A stretch of DNA of 64,000 nt. Source: an uncultured Lachnospiraceae bacterium. GTDB lineage: Bacteria > Bacillota > Clostridia > Lachnospirales > Lachnospiraceae. Positions within the stretch are counted from its first letter, which is position 1. Every line of letters starts with the position of its first letter. The position numbers and the translations under genes are program-made. The notes below the pieces were generated by a model. It ran no database searches. It worked only from the letters and a program-made list of their open reading frames with translations, and was not told the DNA's origin. The stretch covers positions 12,034 to 76,033 of the forward strand of contig CAJUKA010000014.1 in assembly GCA_910586585.1 (NCBI GenBank), in the 5' to 3' direction. Of this stretch, positions 17,700 through 27,243 are shown piece by piece.

Positions 17700-18770
17700 T
17701 TATCCATAAAATTTTTTGTACCATTGGGCAAATCGCTTTAATCCTTCTCTTAAGCTTGTAGCAGGCTTAAAACCAAAATCACGCTCAAGTTCACTCACAT
17801 CTGCATAGGTAATTTCCACATCTCCTGGCTGCATTCCTACTAACTTTTTATGGGACTCAAAATCATAGTCTTCGGGCAAAACATTCGCTGCTTTTAGTTC
17901 TTCCTGCAAAATAGCCACAAAATCCAATAAATTTTCCGGCTGATTGTTTCCGATATTATATATCTTGTATTTGACCCCATCCTCATTGGGAAGTGGCGCG
18001 CACTGCAAAATAGCCTGTACTCCTGTCACAATATCATCAATATAAGTAAAATCTCGCTTGCAGTTGCCATAATTAAATATTTCTATCATCTCATTTTTAA
18101 CCAGTTTGTTCGTAAACCCAAAATATGCCATATCTGGGCGTCCTGCCGGACCATATACTGTAAAAAATCGAAGGCCTGTAGCTGGAATACCATATAGCTT
18201 GGAGTATGCATGTGCCAACAATTCATCTGATTTTTTGGTTGCTGCGTAGAGAGAAACTGGATTATCAACCTTATCTTCAACAGCATAGGGTATTTTTTTG
18301 TTGCTGCCATAAACCGAAGAAGAACTGGCATATACCAGATGTTCCACACCGCTATTTCCATTGTCATAACTATGCCGGCATGCTTCAAGAATGTTATAGA
18401 ATCCTATCAGATTCGACTCAATATATGCATCCGGATTCTCGATACTATAACGCACCCCTGCCTGTGCTGCAAGATTCACAACAACCTGTGGCTTATACTT
18501 CACAAACAGTTCGTTTATAAGCGCTTTGTCAGCAATACTTCCCTTTATAAACGTAAAATCACCAGACACAAGAGCATCAAGCTCTTTCATTTCGTTTAAC
18601 CGAAATTCTTTTAGTGACACATCATAATAATCATTCATATTGTCGATGCCAACGATATGCACTTTCCGTATATTTTTCATAAGCATTAGTATCAAATTAG
18701 AGCCTATAAATCCCGCAGCCCCTGTCACAAATATTGTTTTTCCATCTAACTCTACATTTTTTTTCAGCAT
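17700..18770 (-). CDS. NAD-dependent sugar epimerase, UDP-glucuronate 4-epimerase-like
   Basis: 356 residues from the ATG at 18770 (AGGAGA 8 nt upstream); the 45 upstream in-frame codons lack a start signal. It is an extended short-chain dehydrogenase: GAAGFIGSN near residues 17-25 binds NAD, the catalytic Ser is in YASSSSVYG near 145-153, and YAATKKSDE near 172-180 contains the Tyr-x-x-x-Lys pair. The C-terminal half (NYGNCKRDFTYIDDIV near 231-246) is typical of UDP-glucuronate/UDP-glucose 4-epimerases. It probably supplies a nucleotide sugar for surface polysaccharide together with the adjacent membrane protein. Confidence 0.85.
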   Translation of the reverse strand: MLKKNVELDGKTIFVTGAAGFIGSNLILMLMKNIRKVHIVGIDNMNDYYDVSLKEFRLNEMKELDALVSGDFTFIKGSIADKALINELFVKYKPQVVVNLAAQAGVRYSIENPDAYIESNLIGFYNILEACRHSYDNGNSGVEHLVYASSSSVYGSNKKIPYAVEDKVDNPVSLYAATKKSDELLAHAYSKLYGIPATGLRFFTVYGPAGRPDMAYFGFTNKLVKNEMIEIFNYGNCKRDFTYIDDIVTGVQAILQCAPLPNEDGVKYKIYNIGNNQPENLLDFVAILQEELKAANVLPEDYDFESHKKLVGMQPGDVEITYADVSELERDFGFKPATSLREGLKRFAQWYKKFYG

Positions 18771-18875
18771 TTTCTTTTCTCCTGTTATGATTTTATCCTT
18801 ATGATATATCATTCTTTGAATTTTCATACACGCAAAACCAGTTGCATATAATAAACATAAGCTTAATAACATGTG

Positions 18876-19601
18876 ATGGTTCTGCATATGAAACATTTTA
18901 ACCATATCTTTAATATATTATATATCATTTGTTTCTGCCTATCTGTACTCGCCTTGACCAGACAGCTTGCGCTGTATCGAACACTTCCAACTGTCACATC
19001 CTCCATCTCAGACTTGCCCAGCGATAGTAGCGCGCTGAAAGCAGATGTCAAGGAAATTGCTCTAACTTTTGATGACGGGCCCCATCCTGTCTATACAGAG
19101 GAACTGCTTGATGCCCTAAAAGAACGAAATATCACAGCTACTTTTTTTGTTACTGGTCAAAATGCCGAACTCCATCCGGATCTAATCAAAAGAATGTATG
19201 ATGAGGGACACTTAATTGGCAATCATACCTATAGCCATATTCAGCTCACCTCCGCAAACCGAGATCAATTCAAAAAAGAACTTATCAAAACAAACGATAT
19301 TCTTCGCGATATCACAAACGAAGAAATACAATATGTCCGTCCTCCCTATGGTTCATGGGACAAAGCACTCGAAACAGAGCTCAATATGTTTCCAGTGCTT
19401 TGGAATATCGATCCTCTTGACTGGTGCAATTCCAATCCAGACCGTGTCGCACAGTCTGTCATCAAAAATGTTTCCGAAAATGGTATTATTCTCATGCATG
19501 ACTACTATGACTCTTCTGTTAAAGCAGCCGTTATGGTGATTGATGAATTGACGCGACAAGGATATACCTTTGTAACCGTGGAAGAAATCTTATTTGACTA
19601 A
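18876..19601 (+). CDS. Membrane-anchored polysaccharide deacetylase (NodB family)
   Basis: About 241 residues if the ATG at 18876 is used; an ATG at 18888 (237 aa) is equally possible, since neither has a strong ribosome binding site. An N-terminal hydrophobic segment (FNILYIICFCLSVLALT) anchors or exports it. NodB-fold motifs are TFDDGPHP near residues 64-71 (catalytic Asp plus metal Asp), HTYSH (His-x-x-x-His) near 119-123 and RPPYGSW near 153-159, with LMHD later. It would remove N-acetyl groups from peptidoglycan or another surface polymer. It is transcribed divergently from the epimerase. Confidence 0.9.
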   Translation: MVLHMKHFNHIFNILYIICFCLSVLALTRQLALYRTLPTVTSSISDLPSDSSALKADVKEIALTFDDGPHPVYTEELLDALKERNITATFFVTGQNAELHPDLIKRMYDEGHLIGNHTYSHIQLTSANRDQFKKELIKTNDILRDITNEEIQYVRPPYGSWDKALETELNMFPVLWNIDPLDWCNSNPDRVAQSVIKNVSENGIILMHDYYDSSVKAAVMVIDELTRQGYTFVTVEEILFD

Positions 19602-19614
19602 GCATCTATTGACA

Positions 19615-19788
19615 TCAGACAAACTGGTTTTTTTCTTCATCATAATAATATCCGATTCCCGCCAGTTTGTCTGTTATTATTTTCATATCCTCATTGGTAT
19701 CTTCGCAAAAAGCGGCCAAACTTGGGTAAAAATCCCTCAGTTTCAGATTCATATAACTTAAAAGAATCACTGGATCACGTGGCAGCAT
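19615..19788 (-). CDS. DUF4250 protein
   Basis: 57 residues from the ATG at 19788; AAAGGAG lies 8 nt upstream, and a GTG at 19797 is the alternative. The sequence MLPRDPVILLSYMNLKLRD followed by FYPSLAAFCEDTNED and GIGYYYDEEKNQF is characteristic of DUF4250, a short protein family common in Lachnospiraceae and related gut bacteria with no known function. It lies in the same direction as holA, 45 bp downstream of it, and may share its transcript. Confidence 0.85.
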   Translation of the reverse strand: MLPRDPVILLSYMNLKLRDFYPSLAAFCEDTNEDMKIITDKLAGIGYYYDEEKNQFV

Positions 19789-19832
19789 AGCAAACACTCC
19801 TTTCCTACAATTCTCTATATCAGAGCCTAAAA

Positions 19833-20831
19833 TTACCGATTGCTTCCCTTTTCAGAACTTAAATATATGATTATCAGTTCTACACTCAGTATATCAGACA
19901 TTCGCCCCGTCTTAATATTCTCATCTGCCTCTACACAAGACCTGAGTGCTGCTTCAAGCTGCGTCTGTTTAAACTGCGCCGCCTGTGGAATATATTTTTT
20001 CTTCAAGAAATAGGCATTTAAACCCGTCTGTTCCGCAATCACGCTATCTTGATAACCTTTGCGTTTCATTTCTTTTACTTTCAAAAGCATATTGAACTGA
20101 CGCGCAATCAGTGCCAATATTTTCACTGGCGCTTCTTTGAGTGCGAGCAGATTATAATATAAATCAAGCGCCTGTTTCTGATTTTTGCGCGCGACCGCTT
20201 CTACCATGTCAAATATCTGATTTTGTATCTGGATAACACAAAGTTGTTCTACATCCTCGACCGTAATGCCTTCGTCATAGTACTTATAACAAATAAGTTT
20301 TTCAAGCTCACGTTTGATATTTTCCATATTGGTGCCCGTCCTATCAAGCAAACAGTCCAGCGCATCAGATGTAATCAGCTTATTTTCTTTTTTGAGCAGT
20401 CCCATAATCCACTTCTTTAATGTCGCTTCGTCCTGCATTACACAAAGCGCAGCATACCCCTTTGCGGAAACTGCTTTAAATAATTTTCCTCGCTTATCTA
20501 CCTCTTCCTCCACAAAAAGAAGGACTGTGGTAGATGATAGTGTTTTTACAAGCTCAACAATTCTATCATTCCCAGTCTTAAACCACCCACTGTTCTCAAT
20601 GATAAGCACTCTGCGCTCTGCAAAAAATGGCATGGTTTCTGCCAAATCGATCACTTCATTTTCATTAATTTCTTTTCCAGAAAATAAATTGCAATTCATC
20701 GTATCTTCTTCTGTTACCAATGCCTTTTTTAAATTATCGCGATATTGTTTTCGCAAATATGCCTCTTCTCCATAGAGAAGATACACATTACTAAATTGAC
20801 CGCTTTTAATATCCTGTGCAATCCGTTTCAA
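19833..20831 (-). CDS. holA: DNA polymerase III delta subunit
   Basis: 332 residues, the usual size. Delta is the wrench of the clamp loader, opening the beta clamp at replication forks. Matches are NVYLLYGEEAYLRKQY near residues 15-30, FFAERRVLIIENSGWF near 69-84, LLFVEEEVDKRGKLFK near 103-118 and a helical C-terminal domain with LLKVKEMKRKGY near 250. The start codon is TTG at 20831, with GGAGG upstream overlapping the end of comEC. The comEC-holA order is standard in Firmicutes. Confidence 0.93.
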   Translation of the reverse strand: MKRIAQDIKSGQFSNVYLLYGEEAYLRKQYRDNLKKALVTEEDTMNCNLFSGKEINENEVIDLAETMPFFAERRVLIIENSGWFKTGNDRIVELVKTLSSTTVLLFVEEEVDKRGKLFKAVSAKGYAALCVMQDEATLKKWIMGLLKKENKLITSDALDCLLDRTGTNMENIKRELEKLICYKYYDEGITVEDVEQLCVIQIQNQIFDMVEAVARKNQKQALDLYYNLLALKEAPVKILALIARQFNMLLKVKEMKRKGYQDSVIAEQTGLNAYFLKKKYIPQAAQFKQTQLEAALRSCVEADENIKTGRMSDILSVELIIIYLSSEKGSNR

Positions 20832-20834
20832 TTG

Positions 20835-23102
20835 CTACCTCCATTTATCTACTTTACAGTTTCCAGATTTTATTTTGATTGTAATAGCACCTGTGTCTTT
20901 GGTTATCAGTATTTCACTTCCAACATTTTTAAAGTTTTCTATTGCCTCTGTATGTGGATGTCCATATCGGTTGTCCTCTCCACAAGATATCACAGCAAGT
21001 CTTGGATTTGCCATGGCTATCAGTTCTGCCGTATTTGAATACTTCGATCCATGGTGGGCTGCTTTGTATATATCAATTTCTTCAAAATGACTTGCTGCAG
21101 CAAGTACTCTGGCTGCGGCCTGCTCCCCATCAGCTTCAACATCTCCTGTAAAAAGCGCCGTAACGCTTTGGTTTTGCTTATCCCTGACCGTCATCTTCAA
21201 AACCAAAGAGTATGCATTTCTTGATAGTGCTTCATATTTATCGGCTGGATGCAGCACTTCAAATTCCAACCCATATGCCTTAATCCTATCGCCCGTTTTG
21301 AGCCGATACAAAGGCACCTCTTTTCTCCTGCACATAGAAACAAGTTTTTCATACACTTCGTCTTCTATAACTGCGTCAGAGATACATATTCTGCCAATCG
21401 CAATCCCTTCACCAACTCCTATACTACTGTCAAGCATCTCCAAAATTCCTGATATATGATCACTGTCAAGATGGGTCAAAAACACTGCGTCAACTTTGGA
21501 TATTCCCATATATTTCAAATAGGGTACAATCGTATATTCGCCAATCTTGCTTTTTGAAGTGCTTCCCCCATCAATCAGAAAATGTTCTCCTTTTTCACTC
21601 TCTATCCATACACAATCCCCTTGCCCCACATCTATAAATGCCAATGTTGTACCATCAATTTGACAACTGCTTACCATTGCAACTGCTGTCAATACAATCA
21701 TAGCTTTTAAAGAATGCGGCAAGCCGATTATCATCCCTCTGCCAGCGCATTTTTCCATCTTCGAGCAGTGTTTACCATAATGATGCATCATATATAAGTA
21801 CAGAACCGATACCGCAAACAAACAGATTTTCCAATTAGCTGGTCTGCCTACAATCCAGTCTGCAAATGGCAGTTTTAATGACAACGTACAGAGCAGCTCA
21901 AATACTAAAAGTAATAAATGACAAACCCCCCCTGCAAGTTTTGCAACTCCAAGTCCAAGCACAAACGGAATACTTCCAAACCCTAAGCACAATATTCCTG
22001 AGAGCATGACAATTGTCATTGCTGGTATTATCACAAGATTCAGCATAAAGGAATAAATCGGAAATGTATAATAGGTACACAGCATAATTGGAAAATGTAT
22101 CAAAAAAATCCCAAGACTTGCACATAAGGAGGATACCATTTTATTGGTTATCCCCTTTTTCCTATCAAGTTGCTCAGGCAGAAAAATCTCTGTCATACAG
22201 CCAAGCCCCAATATCGCTCCAAAAGAAAGCAGAAATCCCGAATGATAAAGATACAGTGGCTGTTCTACTAAAATCAGTACTGCTGCAACAGCCAGCGCTG
22301 TAAGCATATCATAGGTTCGTTTAAAATTCCTTGCCGCAAGCTGCATTCCAAACATTACAACCGCTCTATGCGCGGAACTGCTCATTCCTGCCATATCGCC
22401 ATATGCAATCATCACACCTATTGATATTACTGTACAAAACATCTGCGGAAGCCAGGTTTTTCGCAGTATTTTAAATAATCCCATACCTAGCAGCGTGATA
22501 TGAAGCCCTGAAATTGCAAAAATATGTGCAATCCCACTTCTTTGAAAAAGCTGTTTGCTTGCTGCGTCAAGCTCCGTCTTATTTCCTAGAACCATTGCTT
22601 TCATGATAGAAGCATCTTTTGGTGATAAAACAATGTCAAATATATATTCAAAATGGCATCTTATCTGGCAAAGCGTTTCATGATATATGGAATAATTGCT
22701 GCTTAGCGCACAAATCTGCGCCTTATAAATTCTAAAATCAACACCCAGTATCTGATAATATTTCTTGATATCAAACTCCCCAGGGTTTCTTGTCTCATCG
22801 AAAAATGATACCGCTCCCTCTACAACTACAGTACTTCCCATCTTTGGTTCTTGCATAGCGTCAAAATCTTTTATATAACAGATTGCTTTACCTAAGTTTT
22901 GCGGTTCATTTTGTAGTTTAATATGTTTTAAGTACAGTATAAGTTGTTCTTCTTTGTATTCTTTCTGATACACTTCCCCTAAAAGTGTAACCCTACTGCC
23001 ATCTTCCCACGGATATTCCGCTTGTGGTAAGGGATTCAAACTCAAATATAAAAACACAGTTGCCACAAACGCCACACAAATGCAGCATAGTGGTCTTCTC
23101 AT
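20835..23102 (-). CDS. comEC: DNA internalisation protein ComEC/Rec2
   Basis: 755 residues. It forms the inner-membrane channel for single-stranded DNA uptake during competence. Order: a short N-terminal membrane region, an OB-like DUF4131 domain (about 25-150), the competence domain with several helices (about 170-480; HIFAISGLHITLLGMGLF near 193-210) and a C-terminal metallo-beta-lactamase domain (about 500-750). That domain has FIDVGQGDCVWIESE, the metal motif THLDSDHISG and AAHHGSKYS. All look intact. GGAGG precedes the ATG at 23102. Confidence 0.93.
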   Translation of the reverse strand: MRRPLCCICVAFVATVFLYLSLNPLPQAEYPWEDGSRVTLLGEVYQKEYKEEQLILYLKHIKLQNEPQNLGKAICYIKDFDAMQEPKMGSTVVVEGAVSFFDETRNPGEFDIKKYYQILGVDFRIYKAQICALSSNYSIYHETLCQIRCHFEYIFDIVLSPKDASIMKAMVLGNKTELDAASKQLFQRSGIAHIFAISGLHITLLGMGLFKILRKTWLPQMFCTVISIGVMIAYGDMAGMSSSAHRAVVMFGMQLAARNFKRTYDMLTALAVAAVLILVEQPLYLYHSGFLLSFGAILGLGCMTEIFLPEQLDRKKGITNKMVSSLCASLGIFLIHFPIMLCTYYTFPIYSFMLNLVIIPAMTIVMLSGILCLGFGSIPFVLGLGVAKLAGGVCHLLLLVFELLCTLSLKLPFADWIVGRPANWKICLFAVSVLYLYMMHHYGKHCSKMEKCAGRGMIIGLPHSLKAMIVLTAVAMVSSCQIDGTTLAFIDVGQGDCVWIESEKGEHFLIDGGSTSKSKIGEYTIVPYLKYMGISKVDAVFLTHLDSDHISGILEMLDSSIGVGEGIAIGRICISDAVIEDEVYEKLVSMCRRKEVPLYRLKTGDRIKAYGLEFEVLHPADKYEALSRNAYSLVLKMTVRDKQNQSVTALFTGDVEADGEQAAARVLAAASHFEEIDIYKAAHHGSKYSNTAELIAMANPRLAVISCGEDNRYGHPHTEAIENFKNVGSEILITKDTGAITIKIKSGNCKVDKWR

Positions 23103-23141
23103 TCTGTTCCTCCAAATATTTCATCAACAATTCAACATTTT

Positions 23142-24077
23142 CTATTGCACCAAAGACAGATTGCGTTCAAAAATTGTTGAAAGTTCATATTTATCTCTAA
23201 ATTTTCCATCTTTATTTCCCTCTATGGATATTTGCACTTTATTAATATTGCTTAACTCCACAAGTGAATTAACAATGGAATAAATTGTTACATCTGTTGA
23301 TACATTGTTTACCGCTGTGACAAATGCACTGTTAAAATCCAGATAGCATACGCCATCCTTTACCGTAATATTTAACAATTTTGTGTCAGAACTTATCGTT
23401 GGGTAAGACTCGTTATTTGCTGGGCCACTTATTAGCTGTTCCACGACCAATTTTTCCATTGGAATATTCGAGATATCTGCATTGTGATTCATCTCTCTGT
23501 TTATCGCAATCAGACCATCTCCTTCTTCATTAGCGAAGTACAATCTTAAATTTACTTTGCTCTCCACTGTCTCAACTTTTGCCCCAGCATTATCCACAAA
23601 CATATCAGCCGTCATGATTCCGACTGCATTTCCTGACATATCCATTAACGGCTCACCATTAATTGTAATCATCACATAATTTACATCAGGTATATTGGTC
23701 AGACTTCTCACCAAAGCCGCTCTTGTAAGTACCTCTGTGGTCCTTGCAAGCTCCTTGTATTTCTCCCCCAGAGATACAATTACCTGCTCCCCGTCATAAG
23801 AATACGTAATAATATTAATCCCACTTGTAAGAGGCGCTTTCAATTCTTTATTGTCTGGTACAGAGCAAAGCAGTGTAAGCACTTCAACAATCATTTCTTT
23901 TGTATTTGTACCCTTCAGGTAATGTGATTCTTTTACAAGTTTTGTTTCATCTTTATTGATGTATGATATATCTATCGCTGTTCCTTCCTGCTCCCTGCTG
24001 CATCCAACAACTATCAGCGCCATCAGACCTATCAATAGATATAGCTTTTTTTGTTTCCATGATTCGCATTGATGCAA
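23142..24077 (-). CDS. GerMN-domain lipoprotein
   Basis: 311 residues. The N-terminus has a signal ending in a lipobox, IVVGC, with Cys near residue 26, so it is probably lipid-anchored outside the membrane. Two GerMN (sporulation/spore germination) domains follow: about 65-165 (VEVLTLLCSVPD, then VIVSLGEKY) and about 180-305 (LRLYFANEEGDGLIAINREM, YLDFNSAF). It resembles GerM, which links the engulfing membrane to the cortex-synthesis machinery in Bacillus. TTG start at 24077 with AAGGGG 8 nt upstream. It follows the histidine kinase by 17 bp. Confidence 0.88.
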   Translation of the reverse strand: MHQCESWKQKKLYLLIGLMALIVVGCSREQEGTAIDISYINKDETKLVKESHYLKGTNTKEMIVEVLTLLCSVPDNKELKAPLTSGINIITYSYDGEQVIVSLGEKYKELARTTEVLTRAALVRSLTNIPDVNYVMITINGEPLMDMSGNAVGIMTADMFVDNAGAKVETVESKVNLRLYFANEEGDGLIAINREMNHNADISNIPMEKLVVEQLISGPANNESYPTISSDTKLLNITVKDGVCYLDFNSAFVTAVNNVSTDVTIYSIVNSLVELSNINKVQISIEGNKDGKFRDKYELSTIFERNLSLVQ

Positions 24078-24093
24078 TTTTTCTGCCCCTTTC

Positions 24094-25551
24094 TTATTGG
24101 GATATATATGTCAATGGAATTTTTACTTTAAATGTTGTTCCCTTGCCTTCCTCACTTTGAACAGTAATTGAGCCTCTATGCATCAGAACAGCATTTCTAG
24201 TAATCGCAAGGCCCAAACCCGTACCCCCGATTTCTTTTGAATGTGACTTGTCTACCCTGTAAAAACGCTCATAAATATGAACGATTGCTTCTTGTGGTAT
24301 TCCAATACCCGAATCAGACACATCAACAAAGAAATACTGATGATCTGCGTCAAGCACTACTTTTACCCAGCCGCCTTCAATATTATATTTGATTGCATTT
24401 TCGACTAGATTGGACAATGCAAGTGTGAGTTTTACCTCATCAACCTCTGCATTCACCGGCCTGCGGCTTTCAAAAATCAGTTTAACATTTGCTTTTGTCG
24501 CGATTGGTCCCAAGCGCTTTAACATCAATTCCAGAATCGAATTGATATCCATTGTCTCAACGTTCATATCCGCAGATGTCCGTGTCATCTTTACAAGTGA
24601 AAGCAGATCTGTGATAATCTTATTTTCACGATCGATCTCCTCTGCAATATCTGTCATAAACTCGCGGTACAACTCTGCTGGTACATCTTCTTGAGTAATC
24701 AGCGAATCTGCCAGCACTTTCATAGAAGCAAGCGGTGTTTTCAACTCGTGAGACACATTTGATACAAATTCCTGCCTTGAATCATCAAGAACTTTCATTC
24801 TGCCTAACATTTGGTTAAATGCGTCTCCGATTTGTTCTGTCTCCTTGTAATCTGTAACGCTGATTTCCTCATCTGTAAAACCATTTTTAACTTCATTGAT
24901 AGCATCTGTTATTTTTTCAAATGGTTTGAGCATTTTTCGGCTCATAAAAAAAGCGATGCCGAAAATAACTACCATAGCCAATATTTCCAGCAAAAGTGCC
25001 CTGTTTTTGATATACTCATAGCTTGACAAAATACTGTCTGTAGACACACTTGTAAGCATAACTCCGACAATCCGCGCCTTGTCATCTATCTTCTCTTCGA
25101 TTGGCACGATAATTTCAATATATCTTGTTTCCTGCAAGTGGTTTGATGCACCCCCGCCCTTGAAACATTTGATGATATCCTCTGAAATAATCGTTTTCCC
25201 CTCACTGACAGCATATGTATCCTTAATAATTTTCATATTGCTGTCAATAATCAGCACACGTCCGTCATAGAGATTTGACAACTGCGATAACTCCGCATTC
25301 ACGATATCAGAACTACTATCAAGCAGGTAGTTGTATGTGATCAGGTGATCTGCTATAATCCTTACCTGTGTCTGCACTTCACTTGTACGTACTGCCACTG
25401 CGTTATTCAGATATCTCTCCAAAATACCAAAATGAAGAACGATACAAGGAATGATTCCTGTCAGAATAATAAGGCAAAATACTCTTATTCTAAGGCTTCT
25501 AAAGCTCTTATAAAATTTCCCTCTTTTCAATTTTTCCCAAAGCCTTACCAC
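24094..25551 (-). CDS. Sensor histidine kinase
   Basis: 485 residues from the GTG at 25551, which has AGAGGTGG 5 nt upstream; a TTG at 25590 lacks a signal. Membrane helix near 22-41, an extracytoplasmic sensor of about 130 residues, second helix near 180-200 (LLLEILAMVVIFGIAFFMS), a HAMP linker (KMLKPFEKITDAINEV), then HisKA with the phospho-acceptor in SHELKTPLASMK and HATPase_c boxes NLVENAIKYN, DSGIGIP and GGTGLGLAI. The architecture is that of WalK/PhoR-type kinases. Stimulus is unknown. It pairs with the response regulator immediately upstream. Confidence 0.92.
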   Translation of the reverse strand: MVRLWEKLKRGKFYKSFRSLRIRVFCLIILTGIIPCIVLHFGILERYLNNAVAVRTSEVQTQVRIIADHLITYNYLLDSSSDIVNAELSQLSNLYDGRVLIIDSNMKIIKDTYAVSEGKTIISEDIIKCFKGGGASNHLQETRYIEIIVPIEEKIDDKARIVGVMLTSVSTDSILSSYEYIKNRALLLEILAMVVIFGIAFFMSRKMLKPFEKITDAINEVKNGFTDEEISVTDYKETEQIGDAFNQMLGRMKVLDDSRQEFVSNVSHELKTPLASMKVLADSLITQEDVPAELYREFMTDIAEEIDRENKIITDLLSLVKMTRTSADMNVETMDINSILELMLKRLGPIATKANVKLIFESRRPVNAEVDEVKLTLALSNLVENAIKYNIEGGWVKVVLDADHQYFFVDVSDSGIGIPQEAIVHIYERFYRVDKSHSKEIGGTGLGLAITRNAVLMHRGSITVQSEEGKGTTFKVKIPLTYISQ

Positions 25552-25593
25552 TTTTCCACCTCTTGCCTGCCAAAACGCCAATCCAATCAACTG

Positions 25594-26286
25594 TTATTTA
25601 TAATAGTATCCCACTCCCCATTTGGTATGCACGTACTTTGGCTCACTTGGATTGGTTTCGATTTTTTCCCGCAGTCTTCGGATATGCACATCAACCGTCC
25701 GTACATCTCCTGGATAGTCTGCCCCCCACACAAGTTTCAGCAGTGTTTCACGGCTGTATACTTTATTTGGATTGAGCACTAACAATTCCAACACATCAAA
25801 CTCTTTGGTTGTCAGGTTTACTTCTTTATCATTTATGTGCAGACGTCTTCCTTCACAATCAAGCGTCAAGTCGCCAGCTTCTATTATCTGTGCTTTTTCA
25901 TTGGCATCTTCCTTTGCCTTTCCCCCGATTCTGCGCATGATAACTTTGATTCTGGCCTTTACCTCAAGAATATTAAACGGTTTGGTAATATAGTCATCTG
26001 CCCCATATTCAAGTCCAAGTATTTTATCCATGTCTTCGCCCTTTGCCGTGAGCATGATAATAGGTACATCTGAAAATTCCCGAATCTGCTGACACACTTC
26101 CAGTCCAGTTAGTTTTGGTAACATAATATCCAGAAGAATAATATCATATTTATTATTCTTCGCATACCCTAATGCTTCCTCACCGTCATATGCACATGTA
26201 ACTTCCATGTCATCCTGCTCTAAACTATAGCGGAGTCCTTTCACGATAAGCTTTTCATCATCCACTACCAAAACCTTTTTTCCCAT
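25594..26286 (-). CDS. OmpR-family response regulator
   Basis: 230 residues. The receiver domain has acidic pocket VVDDEK near 7-12, phospho-acceptor Asp in IILLDIMLP near 51-59, Thr in MLTAKGE and Lys in ITKPFNILE near 102-110. The C-terminal winged helix carries LTTKEFDVLELLVLNPNKV near 157-175 and RTVDVHIRRLREKIE near 196-210, then YVHTKWGVGYYY. It resembles WalR/PhoP regulators. It is paired with the kinase whose gene starts 43 bp downstream. Confidence 0.93.
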   Translation of the reverse strand: MGKKVLVVDDEKLIVKGLRYSLEQDDMEVTCAYDGEEALGYAKNNKYDIILLDIMLPKLTGLEVCQQIREFSDVPIIMLTAKGEDMDKILGLEYGADDYITKPFNILEVKARIKVIMRRIGGKAKEDANEKAQIIEAGDLTLDCEGRRLHINDKEVNLTTKEFDVLELLVLNPNKVYSRETLLKLVWGADYPGDVRTVDVHIRRLREKIETNPSEPKYVHTKWGVGYYYK

Positions 26287-26346
26287 TGATTCTCATTCTC
26301 CCTAACTGATAAAAATTGCATGTGTTATTGTAATCTTCTATAACAT

Positions 26347-26370
26347 AAAAAATTTTCCTATGTGGAAAAC
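26347..26370 (-). terminator. Probable terminator after comEA
   Basis: On the minus strand GTTTTCC and GGAAAA form a short stem around ACATA, followed by TTTTTT (26347-26352 complement). It lies just downstream of the comEA stop and upstream of the response regulator. Confidence 0.5.
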
Positions 26371-26374
26371 TCTT

Positions 26375-27040
26375 TTATACAGTAATTTTGTCCTTTATTT
26401 TAGAAAAAAGTCCATCTTTAATCCCATCTACCTTTTTGATATCGTCTATGCTCTGAAAACTGCCGTTCTTCTCTCGATACGCGATAATGGCTTGTGCTCT
26501 GCTTTCCCCAATACCAGAAACGGTAGTCAGTTCTGAAACAGTTGCTGTATTTATATTTACAAGATTTGACGAACTTCCCATAGATTGCCCTGTATCTATT
26601 TTTTCTTGCCCCGGAATTGGTTTTCCTTCCTTTTTAAGCATCTCTGTCTCGTCCTGTGTCAAAATGACAACCTGCTCTCCGTCTGACAATTGTTTTGCCA
26701 AATTAAAACATGTTGTATCTGCATCAGCCGTTAAACCGCCTGCAAGCTCCACTGCCTCAAACAAACGGCTCCCTTCTTCAAGCTGATAGACACCAGGAAC
26801 TTCCACCGCACCACATACATAGACATATATCCTTTGGGGTTCTTCTATCTTCTCTGATATCTCTGTCATATTATCCATTGTTTCCTTTATAACCGTTGTA
26901 TTTTCAGAAACGCGTTCCAAAGATGCGTCTGCCAAATCATCTTTTGATAATTCCATCACAAACGCATCTTCTTTCCCGCAGCTACACAAAAACAATGAAC
27001 AAATCACTATCACGATTAAGTTTTTTATTTTCAATTTCAT
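26375..27040 (-). CDS. comEA: ComEA-like DNA-binding lipoprotein
   Basis: 221 residues from the ATG at 27040. The signal sequence ends in FLCSCGK, a lipobox, so this ComEA would be lipid-anchored and not held by a transmembrane helix. An SLBB domain follows (RIYVYVCGAVEVPGVYQL near 70-87, then LFEAVELAGGL). The C-terminal double helix-hairpin-helix is VNINTATVSELTTVSGIG near 163-180 and SFQSIDDIKKVDGI near 195-208. ComEA binds double-stranded DNA and passes it to ComEC, which is encoded 3.3 kb away on the same strand. Confidence 0.88.
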   Translation of the reverse strand: MKLKIKNLIVIVICSLFLCSCGKEDAFVMELSKDDLADASLERVSENTTVIKETMDNMTEISEKIEEPQRIYVYVCGAVEVPGVYQLEEGSRLFEAVELAGGLTADADTTCFNLAKQLSDGEQVVILTQDETEMLKKEGKPIPGQEKIDTGQSMGSSSNLVNINTATVSELTTVSGIGESRAQAIIAYREKNGSFQSIDDIKKVDGIKDGLFSKIKDKITV

Positions 27041-27243
27041 ATGGATTGCATATTTCCTTTCACAGACCCCTCTGTGCATATTCACGCATATCCATTCCTT
27101 ATTTTATGCTAAATTCCATTTTAATACAAGTGCTATTTTTTACATTTCACTGCTATCTATAAAAAACATGTATCAGAGCGTGTTTGAAAAATACTTTCTG
27201 TCAAATGTGCCACATTTCCTACTGTATTGAAATGCTGATTTTG

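Noticed and set aside
23080..23283. Plus-strand open frames inside comEC, CutC and other long minus-strand genes
   Set aside because: They are shadow frames opposite well-supported genes, without ribosome binding sites or family similarity.
27176..27190. GAGCGTGTTTGAAAA resembling an insertion-sequence end
   Set aside because: No matching inverted partner, target duplication or transposase is present in the surroundings.
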